From: Streptomyces caelestis | GTDB taxonomy: Bacteria > Actinomycetota > Actinomycetes > Streptomycetales > Streptomycetaceae | Direction of reading: 5' to 3' | Length of the DNA stretch: 64,000 nucleotides | Assembly: GCF_014205255.1 (NCBI RefSeq) | Contig: NZ_JACHNE010000001.1 | Location: 4,402,001-4,466,000, forward strand | Shown here: in pieces, positions 46,510-55,259 of the stretch | How the letters are laid out: each line of letters starts with the position of its first letter | Numbering within the stretch: position 1 is the first letter of the stretch | Made by a program: the position numbers and the translations under genes | The notes under the pieces: generated by a model | Databases searched by the model: none | Told to the model about the DNA's origin: nothing | Seen by the model: the letters and a program-made list of their open reading frames with translations, nothing else

Positions 46510-47945
46510 GGGCGGACCACCTGGGTCATCTCGGCGTCGGGGTTGCCGGCCGGGGTCGGTGCCGGGCGGCGTGCGGTGTCGCTGATGCGCAGCAGGATGC
46601 CGATCAGGGCCCAGTTGGCGATCACGGAGGAACCTCCGTAGGCCACGAACGGCAGCGTCATACCGGTCAGCGGGATGAGGCCCATGACACCGCCGGCCAC
46701 GACGAAGACCTGGAGGGCGAAGGCCCCGGACAGGCCGACGGCCAGCAGCTTGCCGAACGGGTCACGGGCCGCGAGCGCGGTGCGCACACCCCGCTCGACG
46801 ATCAGGCCGTAGAGCAGCAGGATCGCCATGACGCCCGCCAGGCCCAGTTCCTCGCCGAAGGTGGCGAGGATGAAGTCGGAGTTGGAGGCGAAGCCGATGA
46901 GGTCGGAGTTGCCCTGCCCGAGACCGGTACCGAGGGTGCCGCCGGAGCCGAAGGCCCACAGGGCCTGCATGGACTGCTCGGTGTGGCCCGCCTGGCCCTG
47001 TCGGCTGAGCGTGTATTCGCGCATCGGGTCGAGCCAGGCCTGCACACGCGTCTTGATGTGTGGTTCGAAGCTCGCCACGCCGACGGCGCCGACCGCGGAC
47101 ATCAGCAGACCGAAGACGATCCAGCTGGTCCGCTCGGTGGCGACGTACAGCATGATGACGAACATTCCGAAGAACAGCAGCGACGTACCGAGGTCGGTCT
47201 CGAAGACCAGGATGAGGATCGAGATGACCCAGACGACGAGAATCGGACCGAGGTCACGGCCGCGCGGCAGGTACAGGCCCATGAAACGGCGGCTGGCCAG
47301 AGCCAGGGCGTCCCTCTTGACCATGAGGTAGCCGGCGAAGAACACCGCGAGGGCGATCTTCGCGAACTCGCCGGGCTGGAGCGTGCCGAGACCGGGGATC
47401 TTGATCCAGATCTTGGCACCGTAGATGTTCGCGCCGAGTCCGGGCACGAGCGGCAGGACCAGCAGGAACAGCGCGCCGGCCATGGAGATGTAGGTGTAGC
47501 GCTGCAGGACGCGGTGGTCCTTGAGGAAGATCAGCACGGCCACCAGCAGGGCGACGCCCATCGCGGAGTACAGCAACTGGCGGGGTGCCGCCTCGACGTA
47601 CTGGTTGGACGCCTGTAGCCGCTTCGACTGGTCCAGCCGCCAGATGACGACCAGGCCAAGGCCGTTCAGCAGCGTCGCCAGCGGCAGCATCAGCGGGTCC
47701 GCGTACGGCGCGAACTTCCGTACGACGAGATGGCCGACGCCCGCGAGCAGGCCGATCCCGAGCCCGTAGCTCAACAGGCCCGGCGGCACCGAGTCGTTGA
47801 GGGCCAGCCCGACGTTGGCATAGGCGAACACCGGAATGACCACGGCGAACGCCAGCAGCGCCAGCTCGGTGTTGCGCCGGCTCGGCGCACCGATCGCGCC
47901 GATCGTGGACGTGTGGTGCGTCGGCGATGTGTTCGTACCGCTCAT
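46506..47945 (-). CDS. rodA: SEDS peptidoglycan polymerase RodA/FtsW
   Basis: 479 aa with ten or more membrane helices and the SEDS signatures (IPGLGTLQPGEFAKIALAVFF, VFETDLGTSLLFFG, NSDFILATFGEELGLAG and the C-terminal GMTLPFVAYGGSS). It polymerises glycan strands from lipid II. Its pairing with pbpA supports the RodA name over the septal FtsW. Confidence 0.95.
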   Translation of the reverse strand: MSGTNTSPTHHTSTIGAIGAPSRRNTELALLAFAVVIPVFAYANVGLALNDSVPPGLLSYGLGIGLLAGVGHLVVRKFAPYADPLMLPLATLLNGLGLVVIWRLDQSKRLQASNQYVEAAPRQLLYSAMGVALLVAVLIFLKDHRVLQRYTYISMAGALFLLVLPLVPGLGANIYGAKIWIKIPGLGTLQPGEFAKIALAVFFAGYLMVKRDALALASRRFMGLYLPRGRDLGPILVVWVISILILVFETDLGTSLLFFGMFVIMLYVATERTSWIVFGLLMSAVGAVGVASFEPHIKTRVQAWLDPMREYTLSRQGQAGHTEQSMQALWAFGSGGTLGTGLGQGNSDLIGFASNSDFILATFGEELGLAGVMAILLLYGLIVERGVRTALAARDPFGKLLAVGLSGAFALQVFVVAGGVMGLIPLTGMTLPFVAYGGSSVIANWALIGILLRISDTARRPAPTPAGNPDAEMTQVVRP

Positions 47946-47972
47946 CGTGTAACAGGGCCTCTCACGGCTTGC

Positions 47973-49529
47973 CTACTGCTTACCGCACAGCGAGACGACC
48001 TTCTGCTCTTCCTCCGAGAGGCTGGGGCCGGGGCTGGGAGTAGGTGCGGTCGTGGACGGGTTCGGGGACTTCTCAGGCGTCGACGGCGAGCCCGACGGGT
48101 TCGACGGGTTCGGTGTCGGTGTGGCCTTGGACGTGAAGGAGGCGGGAGTGGTTCCTGTGGTGCCCCCGGCCTCGCCTTCTCCGGTCTTGGCGTTGTTCTG
48201 GCTCTCGACTTGGCGCCGCTGTGCTTCCTTCTTGCACGCGGAGGCCTGCACCGACAGTTCCTGGATCTTCGCCTGGGCGTTCTCCAGCCCGCCCTCGGCG
48301 ATGGTCGCCTCGACCAGCTTCTGCTGGTAAGGCGGCAGGTACTTGAGTTCGATCTCGGGGTGGTCCTTCTCGACCTCCGAGAGCGACACCCACGCCAGGT
48401 CCTGGCTGATGCCCCGGTACAGCGCGACGTGCTCGCCCTCGGCGCCGACGTAGTACTGCGTCTGCGTCCAGCGCCAACCGCCGTACAGACCGCCGCCGAC
48501 GACGGCCAGCGCGAGGGCGCCGTAGAAGGATCTCTTCAGCCAGCGGCCCTTCCTGCGCGGCTTGACGAAGTCGTCGTCGCCGTAGCCCAGGCCGGTCGCC
48601 GGGATGTAGCCGGTGGTGTCGCCGGAGCCGGGCGGGCCGAACTCGCCGCCCCCGCCGCCCTGGCCGTGCCCCTGGCGGCCGAGCCCGGAGGCGCGGCCGG
48701 CGGGAGTCTGCATGAAGCCGTTGTCGTGGAGCTGGTGCTGGTTCTCGGCGACGGCGCCGACCACCACCGGGGTGTCGGACAGCTGCCCCGCGAGGGTGTC
48801 ACCGGTGTCGAGGTCGAGGACGTCGGCGACGATGACGGTGATGTTGTCCGGGCCGCCGCCGCGCAGCGCCAGCTCGATCAGGTTCTGGACGGTCTCCTGA
48901 GGGCCCTGGTAGCTGGCGAGTGTGTCCTCCAGGGTCTGGTGGGACACCACGCCGGACAGGCCGTCGGAGCAGATCAGGTAGCGGTCGCCGGCCCGGACCT
49001 CGCGGATGGACAGGTCCGGCTCGACGTGGTCGCCGCTGCCGAGCGCGCGCATGAGCAGCGAGCGCTGCGGGTGGGTCGTGGCCTCTTCCTCGGTGATGCG
49101 GCCCTCGTCGACCAGGCGCTGCACCCAGGTGTGGTCCTGCGTGATCTGCGTCAGCACGCCGTCGCGGAGGAGGTACGCGCGGGAGTCGCCGACGTGGACC
49201 AGACCGAGGCGCTGGCCGGTCCAGAGCAGTGCGGTGAGGGTGGTCCCCATGCCCTCCAGCTGGGGGTCCTCCTCGACCATGGCGCGCAGCTGGTCGTTGG
49301 CGCGCTGGACGGCCGTACCGAGCGAGGTGAGGATGTCGGAGCCGGGGACGTCGTCGTCGAGCGCGACGATCGTGGAGATGGCCTCGGAGGAGGCGACCTC
49401 ACCCGCCGCGGCGCCGCCCATGCCGTCGGCGATGGCGAGCAGGCGCGGGCCGGCGTATCCGGAGTCCTCGTTGCCCTCCCGGATCATCCCCTTGTGCGAT
49501 CCGGCCGCGAAGCGCAGTGACAGACTCAT
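47973..49529 (-). CDS. pstP: PP2C-type protein phosphatase PstP
   Basis: 518 aa. The PP2C domain is at 1-240, with metal-binding motifs (GNEDS, ADGMGG, VGDSRAYLLRDG, CSDGLSGVV, PDNITVIV). A linker, a membrane helix near 350 and an extracellular helical and Ser/Pro/Thr-rich tail follow. It dephosphorylates PknB and its targets. ATG at 49529 gives the standard MSLSLRFAAGSHKGMIREGNED-type start; an in-frame upstream ATG adds 19 unlikely residues. Confidence 0.95.
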   Translation of the reverse strand: MSLSLRFAAGSHKGMIREGNEDSGYAGPRLLAIADGMGGAAAGEVASSEAISTIVALDDDVPGSDILTSLGTAVQRANDQLRAMVEEDPQLEGMGTTLTALLWTGQRLGLVHVGDSRAYLLRDGVLTQITQDHTWVQRLVDEGRITEEEATTHPQRSLLMRALGSGDHVEPDLSIREVRAGDRYLICSDGLSGVVSHQTLEDTLASYQGPQETVQNLIELALRGGGPDNITVIVADVLDLDTGDTLAGQLSDTPVVVGAVAENQHQLHDNGFMQTPAGRASGLGRQGHGQGGGGGEFGPPGSGDTTGYIPATGLGYGDDDFVKPRRKGRWLKRSFYGALALAVVGGGLYGGWRWTQTQYYVGAEGEHVALYRGISQDLAWVSLSEVEKDHPEIELKYLPPYQQKLVEATIAEGGLENAQAKIQELSVQASACKKEAQRRQVESQNNAKTGEGEAGGTTGTTPASFTSKATPTPNPSNPSGSPSTPEKSPNPSTTAPTPSPGPSLSEEEQKVVSLCGKQ

Positions 49530-49661
49530 GCGCACCTCGCCTGTCGGCTCCGGGTACAGCCGGTCGTGTCGAGCCACACTGCCCACCCTCCGGTCGGGAG
49601 CGCGCCGGGGCCCGGGGTGGGGCCCGCCACTGCGTGCTCGCTCCGCTCGCTCATTGTCGTA

Positions 49662-50171
49662 CTACTTCCGCAGCTCGATGACGGTCTTGCCGATGCGGAT
49701 CGGCGCGCCCAGCGCAATCGGTGTGGGAGTCGTCAGCCGGTTCCTGTCCAGGTACGTGCCGTTGGTGGAGCCGAGGTCCTCGACGATCCACTGGCCGTCG
49801 CGGTCCGGGTAGATCCTGGCATGGCGGCTGGAGGCGTAGTCGTCGTCCAGCACGATCGTCGAGTCGTGCGCCCGGCCGAGGGTGATGGTCTGGCCCTGGA
49901 GCGCGACCGTCGTGCCGGTGAGGGTGCCCTCGGTCACGACCAGCTTGGTGGGGGCGTTACGGCCGCGCCGGCCGCCGCCGGACTGCTGGCGCTGGGGCGG
50001 CGGGGCCTGGCGGGCGGCCTGCTGCTGCCGGCCTGCCTCCCGTCGCGATCCGCGCTGGGTGACGCGCGTACCGAACAGGTCGCTCCGGATGACCTGCACG
50101 GCCACGATCACGAACAGCCACAGAACGGCCAGGAAACCCAGCCGCATGACCGTGAGGGTCAGCTCTGACAT
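49662..50171 (-). CDS. fhaB: FHA-domain protein FhaB (FipA-like)
   Basis: 169 aa. N-terminal membrane helix (LTVMRLGFLAVLWLFVIVAVQVI), Gln/Arg-rich linker, and C-terminal FHA domain (LGRAHDSTIVLDDDYASSRHARI...LGSTNGTYLD) that binds phosphothreonine. It bridges kinase signalling to division proteins in mycobacteria. ATG at 50171, 10 bp after fhaA. Confidence 0.93.
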   Translation of the reverse strand: MSELTLTVMRLGFLAVLWLFVIVAVQVIRSDLFGTRVTQRGSRREAGRQQQAARQAPPPQRQQSGGGRRGRNAPTKLVVTEGTLTGTTVALQGQTITLGRAHDSTIVLDDDYASSRHARIYPDRDGQWIVEDLGSTNGTYLDRNRLTTPTPIALGAPIRIGKTVIELRK

Positions 50172-50181
50172 TGCCCCCGCT

Positions 50182-51042
50182 TCACCCTTCGGCTTGCCGG
50201 TAAATGATGGTGGTGCTGCCCACGACGATCCGCGAGCCGTCGCGGAGCGTAGCGCGGGTGGTGTGCTGCCCGTCCACCACGATGCCGTTGGTGGATCCGA
50301 GATCCTGGATCGTCGAGGGCGTTCCGGTCCGGATCTCGCAGTGCCGGCGGGAGACGCCGGGGTCGTCGATCCGCACGTCGGCGTCGGTGCTGCGGCCCAG
50401 CACCAGCGTCGGGCGGGAGATCTGATGGCGCGTGCCGTTGATCTCGATCCAGTGGCGGGTGCGTCCGCCGGCCGCCGGGGCGGCAGGGGGCCGCTGGGCG
50501 GCCGCGGGCTGCGGGTAGCCGTACCCGCCGGGGCGGCCGCCGGGCGGCGGCGCGGCCGGCATGGGCGGGGCGCCCGCGGGCGCGGCGGCCGGCGGGTAGC
50601 CGTACCCGCCGGGGCGTCCGGCGGGCGGGGCGGCGGGCGCGGCGGCGCCTGGCGGGGCCTGGCTGGTGGAGGAGGCGAGCGTACGGCTGCGCACCCGGTA
50701 CAGGCCGGTGTCCAGGTCGTCCGCCTTCTCCAGGTGCACCTTGATCGGGCCCATGAAGGTGTAGCGCTGCTGCTTGGCGTAGTCACGCACCATGCCGGCC
50801 AGCTCGTCGCCGAGCTGGCCGGAGTAGGGGCTGAGCCGCTCGAAGTCGGGTGTGCTCAGCTCCACGATGAAGTCGTTGGGCACGACCGTCCGGTCGCGGT
50901 TCCAGATGGTGGCGTTGTTGTCGCACTCACGCTGGAGCGCGCCGGCGATCTCCACGGGCTGGACCTCGGACTTGAACACCTTGGCGAAGGTGCCGTTGAC
51001 CAGACCTTCGAGACGCTGCTCGAACTTCTTCAGGACTCCCAT
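50182..51042 (-). CDS. fhaA: DUF3662 and FHA domain protein FhaA
   Basis: 286 aa. A DUF3662 domain at 1-125 (GVLKKFEQRLEGLVNGTFAKVF...) is followed by a Pro/Ala/Gly linker with repeated GRPGGYGYPP-type units, and a C-terminal FHA domain (LVLGRSTDADVRIDDPGVSRRHCEI...LGSTNGIVVDG). In mycobacteria FhaA binds the phosphorylated MurJ pseudokinase. First gene of the six-gene cluster. Confidence 0.94.
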   Translation of the reverse strand: MGVLKKFEQRLEGLVNGTFAKVFKSEVQPVEIAGALQRECDNNATIWNRDRTVVPNDFIVELSTPDFERLSPYSGQLGDELAGMVRDYAKQQRYTFMGPIKVHLEKADDLDTGLYRVRSRTLASSTSQAPPGAAAPAAPPAGRPGGYGYPPAAAPAGAPPMPAAPPPGGRPGGYGYPQPAAAQRPPAAPAAGGRTRHWIEINGTRHQISRPTLVLGRSTDADVRIDDPGVSRRHCEIRTGTPSTIQDLGSTNGIVVDGQHTTRATLRDGSRIVVGSTTIIYRQAEG

Positions 51043-51516
51043 GGGGCACCTCCTCCGTCGCTGCCGTCCTGTGCACTGCCCTGCGGGCCGCTTGCCTGGT
51101 ACTGCTTACTGATCGTATCCACGCGCCGGTCGATCGGCTGGTTCCCCCTGTCAGCCCGGTCGACGGGTGTCGACGCCTGACGAAGTTCCCTGTGGAGCTC
51201 CCCTTCGAACTCCTCCGGTCCTACGGCTGCCGCGCAACCGCTCTCGCGTACTCCTGACAAGGATCGTAGAGGCGGCCGAAGACCAGTGTCCCGCACCCGG
51301 CTGTGGACCCCGACCGCCTCCTGGGGAGACAGGGGGTACCGGTACGAGGTTGATACGTGAAGCGCCACGCGTTGATACGTGGCCACGGCACCGAAGGCCC
51401 GGCGGCGGGTCTGCCTGCGGAAGAACGGATGTGAATCCACCCCGCCCCGCGTGCTAATGTTCTGGGTGTCGGAAGGCGCCAGGCCCCAAGGGGCAGGAGC
51501 CCATGACACACCCAAT
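51043..51516. other. Region between fhaA and tRNA-Leu
   Basis: 474 bp without a convincing gene. It must contain the fhaA promoter (minus) and the tRNA-Leu promoter; a TAATGT -10-like hexamer lies at 51455-51460, in a context similar to that before tRNA-Ile. Confidence 0.5.
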
Positions 51517-51603
51517 GCGCGGGTGGCGGAATAGGCAGACGCGCTGGATTCAGGTTCCAGTGCCCGCAAGGGCGTGGGGGTTCAACTCCCCCCTCGCGCA
51601 CCA
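51517..51603 (+). tRNA. tRNA-Leu (anticodon CAG)
   Basis: 87 nt with encoded CCA and a long variable arm (TGCCCGCAAGGGCG), as expected for Leu. The acceptor stem pairs GCGCGGG with CTCGCGC (one G-U). Anticodon loop ATTCAGGTT. Confidence 0.97.
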
Positions 51604-51637
51604 TGGAGCACCGACGAAGTGCTCTGGCTGCACCGAT

Positions 51638-51675
51638 GGAATGGGCGGCATCGCGATAGCGATGCCGCCCATTCC
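51638..51675. terminator. Terminator after tRNA-Leu
   Basis: Perfect 17-bp stem (51638-51654 with 51659-51675) and GATA loop, followed by TGTTT. Confidence 0.88.
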
Positions 51676-51829
51676 TGTTTCCCTGGGTGTGATGGATGTC
51701 TCTGGGCACGGCGTCCGCCTTGCGTTGTGGATCTTCGGTTGGGAGACTCTCGGGACCTGTTCGTCTGTGAGGAAGGTCTCAGCTCCGAGTGATGGGGGGG
51801 CTGGCCACTGCGCCCGGGGGCGGACAGCC

Positions 51830-52060
51830 TCAAGGAGTGGAAGGGCCGGAGAGTCCCGCTACCGCCGATTCCGGAGATCCCCATGGTTCCTCCAGTGCGG
51901 CCCGAAGTGCGGTGACGGTATCCGCACCGACGCGCCCGCCGAGCGCGGCTTCGAGCCCGGCCAGGATCTGCGTCGTCTCCTCGCGGCGCCGGACACCGGC
52001 CTCCGAGAGCAGCACGAGCTTCGACCGGGCGGACCGCGGATCGCGCTCGACGGTCACCAC
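51830..52060 (-). pseudogene. MarR-family regulator C-terminal fragment
   Basis: 76 aa beginning VTVERDPRSARSKLVLLSEAG, the wing and following helix of a MarR-type winged helix; the recognition helix that should precede it is absent in this frame. A neighbouring frame upstream carries only a weak relic (VQQVCRVAVTSESMN). Likely decayed. Confidence 0.6.
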
Positions 52061-52199
52061 GCCGGCGGCGACAAGTTCATGGACTCACTGGTGACCGCAA
52101 CGCGGCACACCTGCTGAACCTCTGACCAGGACAGCAGGTGGGGAGTGTGGCTGGCCACCGGCACCGGATGCGGTGGCCGAGGGCTTCGAACCGGGGTGG

Positions 52200-52580
52200 C
52201 TATGGCCGGGGGGTCGGCGGTGCCGGAAGGGGCGCCGTGTCCGGAGCACTGTCGGGGGGCTGCGACTTCAAGCCCCCGGTGCTCGGACTGGGCGTGACAT
52301 GCTGCTTCTCCTCCACCGGGGGGTGGGTAGGCCACCACAGCACAACCACCAGACCAACGGCGCACACACCACCGACGAACAGCCCAATCGGCGGGCGTCG
52401 CGGTGACCGCACCAGGCGCAGGCCCAGCCAGCCGACGCAGGCCCCTGTGAAGACCGCGATCGTCGGGGTGAGGTCGCCGTTCCTATGGGTGATCAGCAGG
52501 GCGTCGTAGTTGGTGAACAACGCCAAGAGCGTTGCGTAGAGCACCGCGATGACCGCGCACACTCTTTCCAGCAGGCGCAA
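52200..52580 (-). CDS. Three-helix membrane protein of unknown function
   Basis: 126 aa. Three hydrophobic helices (VCAVIAVLYATLLALF, IAVFTGACVGWLGLRLV, IGLFVGGVCAVGLVVVLWW) and a Pro/Ser-rich tail. TTG start at 52580 is preferred, with AAGGA 8 bp upstream. No family recognised. Confidence 0.6.
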   Translation of the reverse strand: MRLLERVCAVIAVLYATLLALFTNYDALLITHRNGDLTPTIAVFTGACVGWLGLRLVRSPRRPPIGLFVGGVCAVGLVVVLWWPTHPPVEEKQHVTPSPSTGGLKSQPPDSAPDTAPLPAPPTPRP

Positions 52581-52748
52581 CGCGCGTGTCCTTCCGTGTC
52601 TCGGGAGGGCTTCGGCGGAACCGCGCGAGGAGCCGGCAGCCGGTGAGCGGGCCGGCTGCCGGGATCGGTCGTACCGTCTGCCGCAACGGCCCCGGGGCGG
52701 GGCCCGGCGGCTCGATGCCGCGCGGGCCCCTGTGCCGGCTGCCTGCCC

Positions 52749-54278
52749 TCAGCCGATCTGGATCTTTCCGTTGGCCTCGGCAGCCGACGTGCCCGCGGGC
52801 TGGACGTCGCCGTTGCGCTGGGTGAGGCCCTTGAGCAACTCGGCGAGGTCGACTCCCGTGGTGGAGCTCAGGAGTTCGACGCCCTGGGCCACGTTGTCGG
52901 CGACGGTGCGGGACAGCTGGCTCGCGCCGTCGGTGGAGATGACCGTCATCTTGTCCACGGCGCTCAGCGGCTCGGACGCCTTCGCGACGACCTGCGGCAG
53001 CACCTCGACCAGCATCTGCAGCACGGCCGCGTCGCCGTACTGGGCGAAGGCGTCGGCCTTCTTCCGCATCGCCTCGGCCTCGGCCGCACCCTTCGCGCCG
53101 ATCGCCGCCGCCTCGGCCTCGCCCTCCAGCCGCACCGCCTCGGCGATCGCCGCACGCCGGGACCGCTCGGCCTCGCCCTGCTTGAGACCCTCGATCGCCT
53201 GCGCCTCGGCCAGCGCGCTGCGCTGCTGCTTCTCGCCCTCACCCGTGAGCCGGGACCGCTCGGCCTCCGCCTGCGCGGCGGCGATGGCGGCCAGCCGCTC
53301 CGCCTCGGCCTGCTTCACGCGGGCCACGCGCTTGGCCTCCGCCTCCTGCTCGGCGGCGTACCGCTGGGCGTCGGCCGGCTTGCGGACCTGGGTGTCGAGC
53401 TGGCGGTCGGTCAGCGCGGCCTGCCGCTCGGCGACCTTCTCCTGCTCGGCGAGGATCTCCTGCTCCCGCGCCGCCTCGGCCAGCGGACCGGCGGCGGCCG
53501 CACGGGCGGCGGCCTCGTCGGTCTCGGCCTTGATCTCGGCCTGCTTCAGGTAGAAGGTCCGCTGGGCGACCGCGATCTCCTCCTCGGCCTTCAGCCGGGC
53601 CTGCTCGGCGGCGCGGCGGGCGACGGCCTCGGCGATGTCGGCCTCCTGCTTGGCACGGGCGGCCTCGGGGCGGCCCAGGTCCTCCAGGTAGGAGCCCTCG
53701 GTGGTGATGTCCTGGATCTGGAAGGCGTCGAGCACCAGTCCCTGCCCCGACAGGCTCGCCTCCGCCTCCTCCGCCACCTGCCCGGCGAACGCGGCCCGGT
53801 CGCGGATGATGTCCTCCACCGACATCCGGCCGACGATGGCGCGCAGCGCCCCGGAGAGGACCTCCTGGGTGAAGCCGACGATGCCGTCCTGCTGCATCAG
53901 GAACCGCTGGGCGGCGGCGCGGATGGCGTCCTCGGTGCCGCCGACCTTGACGATGGCGACGCCCTCCAGGTTGGCCTTCACCCCCCGCAGGGTGACCGCG
54001 CCGCGCACCGCCACGGGGATGTGCCGCGAGGACAGGTCGAGGGTGAACTTCTGCTGCACGAACGGCACGACGAACACACCGCCGCCGACCACGACCTTCT
54101 GGCCGCTGTTGTCGGTGAACACCCGGCCGGTCTCCGGGTCGGTGGCTTTCTTGCCGCGCCGCCCGGTGACGATGAACGCCTCGCTCGGACCGGCCACCTT
54201 GTACCGGCTGACGACGACCAGCGCGATCAGCGCGAGGAGTACGACGACTCCTCCCACCGCGATGGCAACTGAACTCAT
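52749..54278 (-). CDS. Flotillin-like SPFH/band 7 membrane scaffold protein
   Basis: 509 aa. N-terminal membrane helix (VAIAVGGVVVLLALIALVVVS), SPFH/PHB domain to about 200, then a long Ala/Glu/Arg-rich coiled coil (about 200-400) typical of flotillins, and a C-terminal oligomerisation segment. Flotillins organise membrane microdomains. An NfeD-like gene lies directly upstream (104 bp), the usual bacterial flotillin partner. Confidence 0.93.
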   Translation of the reverse strand: MSSVAIAVGGVVVLLALIALVVVSRYKVAGPSEAFIVTGRRGKKATDPETGRVFTDNSGQKVVVGGGVFVVPFVQQKFTLDLSSRHIPVAVRGAVTLRGVKANLEGVAIVKVGGTEDAIRAAAQRFLMQQDGIVGFTQEVLSGALRAIVGRMSVEDIIRDRAAFAGQVAEEAEASLSGQGLVLDAFQIQDITTEGSYLEDLGRPEAARAKQEADIAEAVARRAAEQARLKAEEEIAVAQRTFYLKQAEIKAETDEAAARAAAAGPLAEAAREQEILAEQEKVAERQAALTDRQLDTQVRKPADAQRYAAEQEAEAKRVARVKQAEAERLAAIAAAQAEAERSRLTGEGEKQQRSALAEAQAIEGLKQGEAERSRRAAIAEAVRLEGEAEAAAIGAKGAAEAEAMRKKADAFAQYGDAAVLQMLVEVLPQVVAKASEPLSAVDKMTVISTDGASQLSRTVADNVAQGVELLSSTTGVDLAELLKGLTQRNGDVQPAGTSAAEANGKIQIG

Positions 54279-54382
54279 GGTGTTGTCCCCTCAGCCCTCC
54301 CTGAGGACGGCATTCGGTAAGGGTTGTGGATGAGACCGGCACGCCCGGAGCGGTACCGGAAGGAGTGGACGGCTGCGCCGGG

Positions 54383-54898
54383 TCAGCGTTCGACCGGGCG
54401 TACGGACACCGCCGACTGCGACAGCGCCTGCTCGACCCAGACCTCGGCGCCCCGGGCCACGGCGACCGGGCTCTTCGCCGAGAGCTTCATCGGCTGTCCG
54501 GCCAGGTGCACGAGCACCTCGCCGTAGCCGTCGGCGGGGATCGCGGTCACGACCGAGCCGGACGCGCCGATCAGGTCGTCGCCACGCGGAGCGGCGCCGG
54601 AGGAGTCACGCATCAGCGCCTGGCTGAGGCGGTAGGCGAACCAGCCGGTGAGGACACCGGCCGGCACCCCGACCACCGTGGCCCCCACCGGGCCCAGCCC
54701 AGTGCTTCCCAGGACGATCGCGCCCGAGAAACCGAACATGGACAGGAACCCGGCGATCACCGGCAGCGACAGCAGCCCGTCGAGCAGGCCGTCCACGACG
54801 GAAACCCCGTCGAGGAGTCCTTCGAGTACACCGTCAAGAACGAACGACAGGGCAAGGAGGACGACCCCCGCAATGCCGAGACCCAGAAACCAGGCCAT
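54383..54898 (-). CDS. NfeD-like membrane protein
   Basis: 171 aa. Several hydrophobic segments (MAWFLGLGIAGVVLLALSFV, SLPVIAGFLSMFGFSGAIVLG, VGATVVGVPAGVLTGWFAYRL) precede a C-terminal OB-fold domain (LIGASGSVVTAIPADGYGEVLVHLAGQPMKLSAKSP...). NfeD proteins act with flotillins. ATG at 54898 starts directly at the first helix; an upstream ATG would add a basic leader. First gene of the pair. Confidence 0.85.
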   Translation of the reverse strand: MAWFLGLGIAGVVLLALSFVLDGVLEGLLDGVSVVDGLLDGLLSLPVIAGFLSMFGFSGAIVLGSTGLGPVGATVVGVPAGVLTGWFAYRLSQALMRDSSGAAPRGDDLIGASGSVVTAIPADGYGEVLVHLAGQPMKLSAKSPVAVARGAEVWVEQALSQSAVSVRPVER

Positions 54899-55259
54899 CC
54901 GCGCACCACCGCCTCTCCTTGCCCTCCCCCGCTGGTGCACGCATCGTCACACGCGGGCGCCGGGCGAGACATTGCCTGCTTCCGGCAATCTTTACGCGGT
55001 TTTAATGCCGCACCTCGCACAGCCGGACGGTCGGCGGCCCGAGGCCTTGCCGATGCTCTGTGACACCGCGTCAGGAACCTGTACGGTTTCCAGCGGTGTG
55101 CCGGGAAGCCTGGTCGGCGATCTTGACGGAAGAAGGCGGAGAAGCTTCGCCGAACGGGGGTCCCGACGTAATGCTCATGACGGTCTTCAGAGTGGTCCCT
55201 GGAGTGGCACACGCCCCTGCGCGGCTTCTCCACCGCCTGACCCGGGGGTGCCGTACAAC
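54899..55259. other. Divergent region before the RCK channel gene
   Basis: 361 bp. It carries promoters for nfeD-flotillin (minus) and the channel gene (plus). The plus-strand frame is open through part of it but lacks a plausible coding sequence. No distinct site recognised. Confidence 0.4.

Noticed and set aside
53200..53700. Possible frameshift in the flotillin gene suggested by overlapping open frames
   Set aside because: The 509-aa frame is continuous, with a proper coiled-coil pattern; the alternatives are Ala/Arg shadows.
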